A stretch of DNA of 6,833 bases from JBBREP01 sp038202885 (GTDB lineage Bacteria > Actinomycetota > Acidimicrobiia > IMCC26256 > PALSA-610): the NCBI GenBank assembly GCA_038202885.1, contig JBBREP010000139.1:1-6833 (forward strand), in the 5' to 3' direction. Made by a program: the position numbers and the translations under genes. How positions within the stretch are numbered: position 1 is the first letter of the stretch; each line of letters opens with the position of its first letter. Of the stretch, positions 5,723-6,833 are shown one piece after another. Below the pieces are notes generated by a model. It searched no databases. It had not been told where the DNA came from and was given only the letters and a program-made list of their open reading frames with translations.

Positions 5723-5748
5723 ACGCGCCGGCACGACGCGCCGGCACA
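5723..5748. repeat. Tandem 13-bp direct repeat
   Basis: ACGCGCCGGCACG at 5723-5735 is followed directly by ACGCGCCGGCACA at 5736-5748, differing only in the last base. It lies in the 140-bp gap between the exporter and the split-barrel gene, about 35 bp upstream of the latter's possible -35. It may belong to a terminator region or be a protein-binding site; I cannot tell which. Confidence 0.55.
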
Positions 5749-5782
5749 ACGCTCGGCGCCTGAGCTTTGTGACCTTCGCCCC

Positions 5783-5812
5783 TTGGCCGCACGGCACAGC
5801 CGTTCGTACAGT
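5783..5812 (+). promoter_or_regulatory. Candidate promoter for the split-barrel gene
   Basis: TTGGCC at 5783-5788 is a partial match to TTGACA. After an 18-nt spacer comes TACAGT at 5807-5812, exactly 6 nt before the ATG at 5819. This is the best two-part promoter in the window and predicts a leaderless mRNA. The TTG at 5783 is also a possible upstream start codon in frame, which I reject in favour of the promoter reading. Confidence 0.55.
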
Positions 5813-5818
5813 CGGCCC

Positions 5819-6247
5819 ATGACATCGTTCGGACTTGAACTGCTCAGCGCCGACGAATGCGAGGTGCTGTTGGCGAGCCATTTCTTTGGACGGATCGCCG
5901 TGTGGAGTGGCACCCATCCCGCCGTGTTCCCGGTGCTGTACGGGATGCTTGACAGCGACGTGGTGTTCCGAACCGCGCCGGGCGAAAAGCTCATCGCCGC
6001 CGTGCTCGGCCAGCAGGTCGTGTTCGAGATCGACGCCGTCGAACCGGTCCGCCACACAGGCTGGAGCGTGAACGTGGTGGGCCGCGCTGAACACCTCGTG
6101 GCACACCACGATCTGGAACGCGCCGCACAGCTCGGCCTCGAGCCGTGGGCTGGCGATTATCGCGAGGAATACGTGCGCGTCCGCGCTGAGCAAGTGACCG
6201 GCCGCCGAATCCGTCCCGACACTGGGCCGCTCACGACCGGTCCGTGA
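5819..6247 (+). CDS. Pyridoxamine 5'-phosphate oxidase-like split-barrel protein (FMN or F420 binding)
   Basis: A 142-residue protein matching the Pyridox_ox_2 type of flavin-reductase-like split barrel. It begins LELLSADECEVLLASHFFGR (6-25), the usual helix plus FGRIAV strand, followed by PAVFPVLYGMLDSDVVFRT (34-52), then GEKLIAAVLGQQVVFEID (55-72), and GWSVNVVGRAEHL (81-93), all in family order. Such proteins bind FMN or, in many actinobacteria, the deazaflavin F420, and reduce small molecules; some relatives bind haem. The cofactor and substrate cannot be chosen from the sequence, and true PdxH activity is unlikely at this length. No signal peptide is seen. The C-terminus ends in an Arg/Pro/Thr-rich tail. 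The ATG at 5819 is set by TACAGT 6 nt upstream. The gene converges with the DUF1269 gene 60 bp away. Confidence 0.85.
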   Translation: MTSFGLELLSADECEVLLASHFFGRIAVWSGTHPAVFPVLYGMLDSDVVFRTAPGEKLIAAVLGQQVVFEIDAVEPVRHTGWSVNVVGRAEHLVAHHDLERAAQLGLEPWAGDYREEYVRVRAEQVTGRRIRPDTGPLTTGP

Positions 6248-6283
6248 ACACAGGCCGCGATCGCACCGATTCGGGAGGGCCAT

Positions 6284-6301
6284 GGCGACGAACGGGTCGC
6301 C
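6284..6301. terminator. Small hairpin between convergent genes
   Basis: GGCGAC at 6284-6289 pairs with GTCGCC at 6296-6301 around the loop GAACGG. It lies in the 60-bp gap where the split-barrel and DUF1269 genes converge, a natural place for a shared terminator. The stem is only 6 bp and there is no U-run. Confidence 0.3.
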
Positions 6302-6307
6302 TCGTCG

Positions 6308-6833
6308 TCAGTGAATCGACGTCGGGTCACCCGGTATCGGTTGCGCATCGCTGGCAGGCGCGGGGTCGCTCGACGGGATCGCGCTCGTGTCACCAAGCGC
6401 ATCTTTGATCCGGTCGATCGTCGCAGGGTCGAGGTTCGCGTACACAAGCGCGGCGCCACTGAAACGCGCTGCTTCGTCGATCAACGCAGCCTTATCGAGT
6501 TCCGTCACGAGCAGCACCAACGTCGCGGTACCCGGTCGCACTGCGTCGCGGAACCACGCGACCCAGTCGTCGGAGACACCAAGATCGACGACGTGCGCAG
6601 TGACCGCGCCGGCACTTGCGCCGACCGCAGCTCCCGCGAGCCATCCGACTGGGCCACCGAGCAGGAGGCCGAACAGGCCTGCCCACACACCACCCGACAG
6701 CGCCGATCGCCCGGGCTGCGGGTCGACCGTCTCGTGGACCACGGTCTTGCCGTCGTTGTCCTTCAGGACGGTCACCGCGTCCTTCAGCTTCAGCTTGCCG
6801 TGCGCGGCGAGACCCATCGCCGCGGTCAGGAAC
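6308..6833 (-). CDS. DUF1269 family membrane-associated protein, N-terminus beyond window edge
   Basis: The window shows the last 174 residues; the frame stays open to the right edge with FLTAA before the first visible Met, so that Met is probably internal and the true start lies outside. The segment GLAAHGKLKLKDAVTVLKD, then a Gly-rich hydrophobic stretch from about 45 to 85 (WAGLFGLLLGGPVGWLAGAA and on), then VSDDWVAWFRDAVRPGTATL and a final FSGAALVYANLD region fit DUF1269. These proteins carry one or two membrane-seeking glycine-zipper helices between soluble halves; their function is not established, though they often occur near stress or transport genes. The C-terminal 25 residues are a low-complexity Pro/Ser/Asp tail. 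It converges with the split-barrel gene and shows no operon partner here. Confidence 0.85.
   Translation of the reverse strand, partial: FLTAAMGLAAHGKLKLKDAVTVLKDNDGKTVVHETVDPQPGRSALSGGVWAGLFGLLLGGPVGWLAGAAVGASAGAVTAHVVDLGVSDDWVAWFRDAVRPGTATLVLLVTELDKAALIDEAARFSGAALVYANLDPATIDRIKDALGDTSAIPSSDPAPASDAQPIPGDPTSIH

Noticed and set aside
4083..6247. An operon of exporter plus split-barrel protein
   Set aside because: The 140-bp gap with hairpins and a good separate promoter for the second gene argues for independent transcription.
6308..6817. A complete DUF1269 gene starting at the Met at 6817
   Set aside because: The frame continues in a family-like way (FLTAA) to the window edge, so the gene is more likely cut at its 5' end.
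1..6833. Mobile elements, CRISPR arrays, tRNA or rRNA genes, riboswitches
   Set aside because: I found no transposase or integrase motifs, no regularly spaced repeats, no tRNA-like cloverleaf with a T-loop, and no leader long enough for a known riboswitch. Every gap between genes is under 160 bp.

Overview
The window is GC-rich chromosomal DNA (roughly two thirds G+C by eye) with densely packed short genes. It most likely comes from an actinobacterium. Supporting signs are the WYL-type regulator paired with a DUF664/DinB protein, a PIG-L deacetylase of the mycothiol-enzyme fold, an actinobacterial-style L,D-transpeptidase lipoprotein, and promoters placed directly against start codons as in leaderless mRNAs. 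I lean towards the class Acidimicrobiia, but that is an impression and not a demonstrated assignment. I see no rRNA, tRNA, CRISPR array, insertion sequence or phage gene.

Layout from left to right. (1) 1-696, minus strand: a WYL-domain transcriptional regulator cut by the left edge. It diverges from a DinB/DUF664 protein (802-1311, plus) across a 105-bp control region holding a 7-bp direct repeat with a 20-bp period. (2) 1361-2074, plus: a PIG-L (LmbE-like) zinc deacetylase, convergent with the next gene; a perfect 10-bp inverted repeat lies in the 73-bp gap. (3) 2148-3008, minus, and 3028-3924, plus: two divergent lipoproteins for peptidoglycan work, an M15/VanY-like D,D-peptidase and an L,D-transpeptidase. 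Their starts are only 19 bp apart around one near-symmetric -10 element, and they share a Thr/Pro-rich linker motif. (4) 4083-5678, plus: a 14-helix drug exporter of the DHA2 (EmrB/QacA) family. (5) 5819-6247, plus: a small flavin- or F420-binding split-barrel protein, convergent with (6) 6308-6833, minus, a DUF1269 membrane-associated protein whose start lies beyond the right edge.

The genes do not form one pathway. Two local units are credible: a regulator/DinB pair that is probably autoregulated, and a divergent pair of cell-wall lipoproteins that is probably co-expressed. The DinB and PIG-L families both include enzymes of low-molecular-weight thiol metabolism, which is suggestive only. 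The most interesting feature is the transcription architecture. Five of the seven visible starts have a TANNNT box 6-8 nt upstream, one more has a near match, and only the DinB gene has a convincing Shine-Dalgarno sequence.
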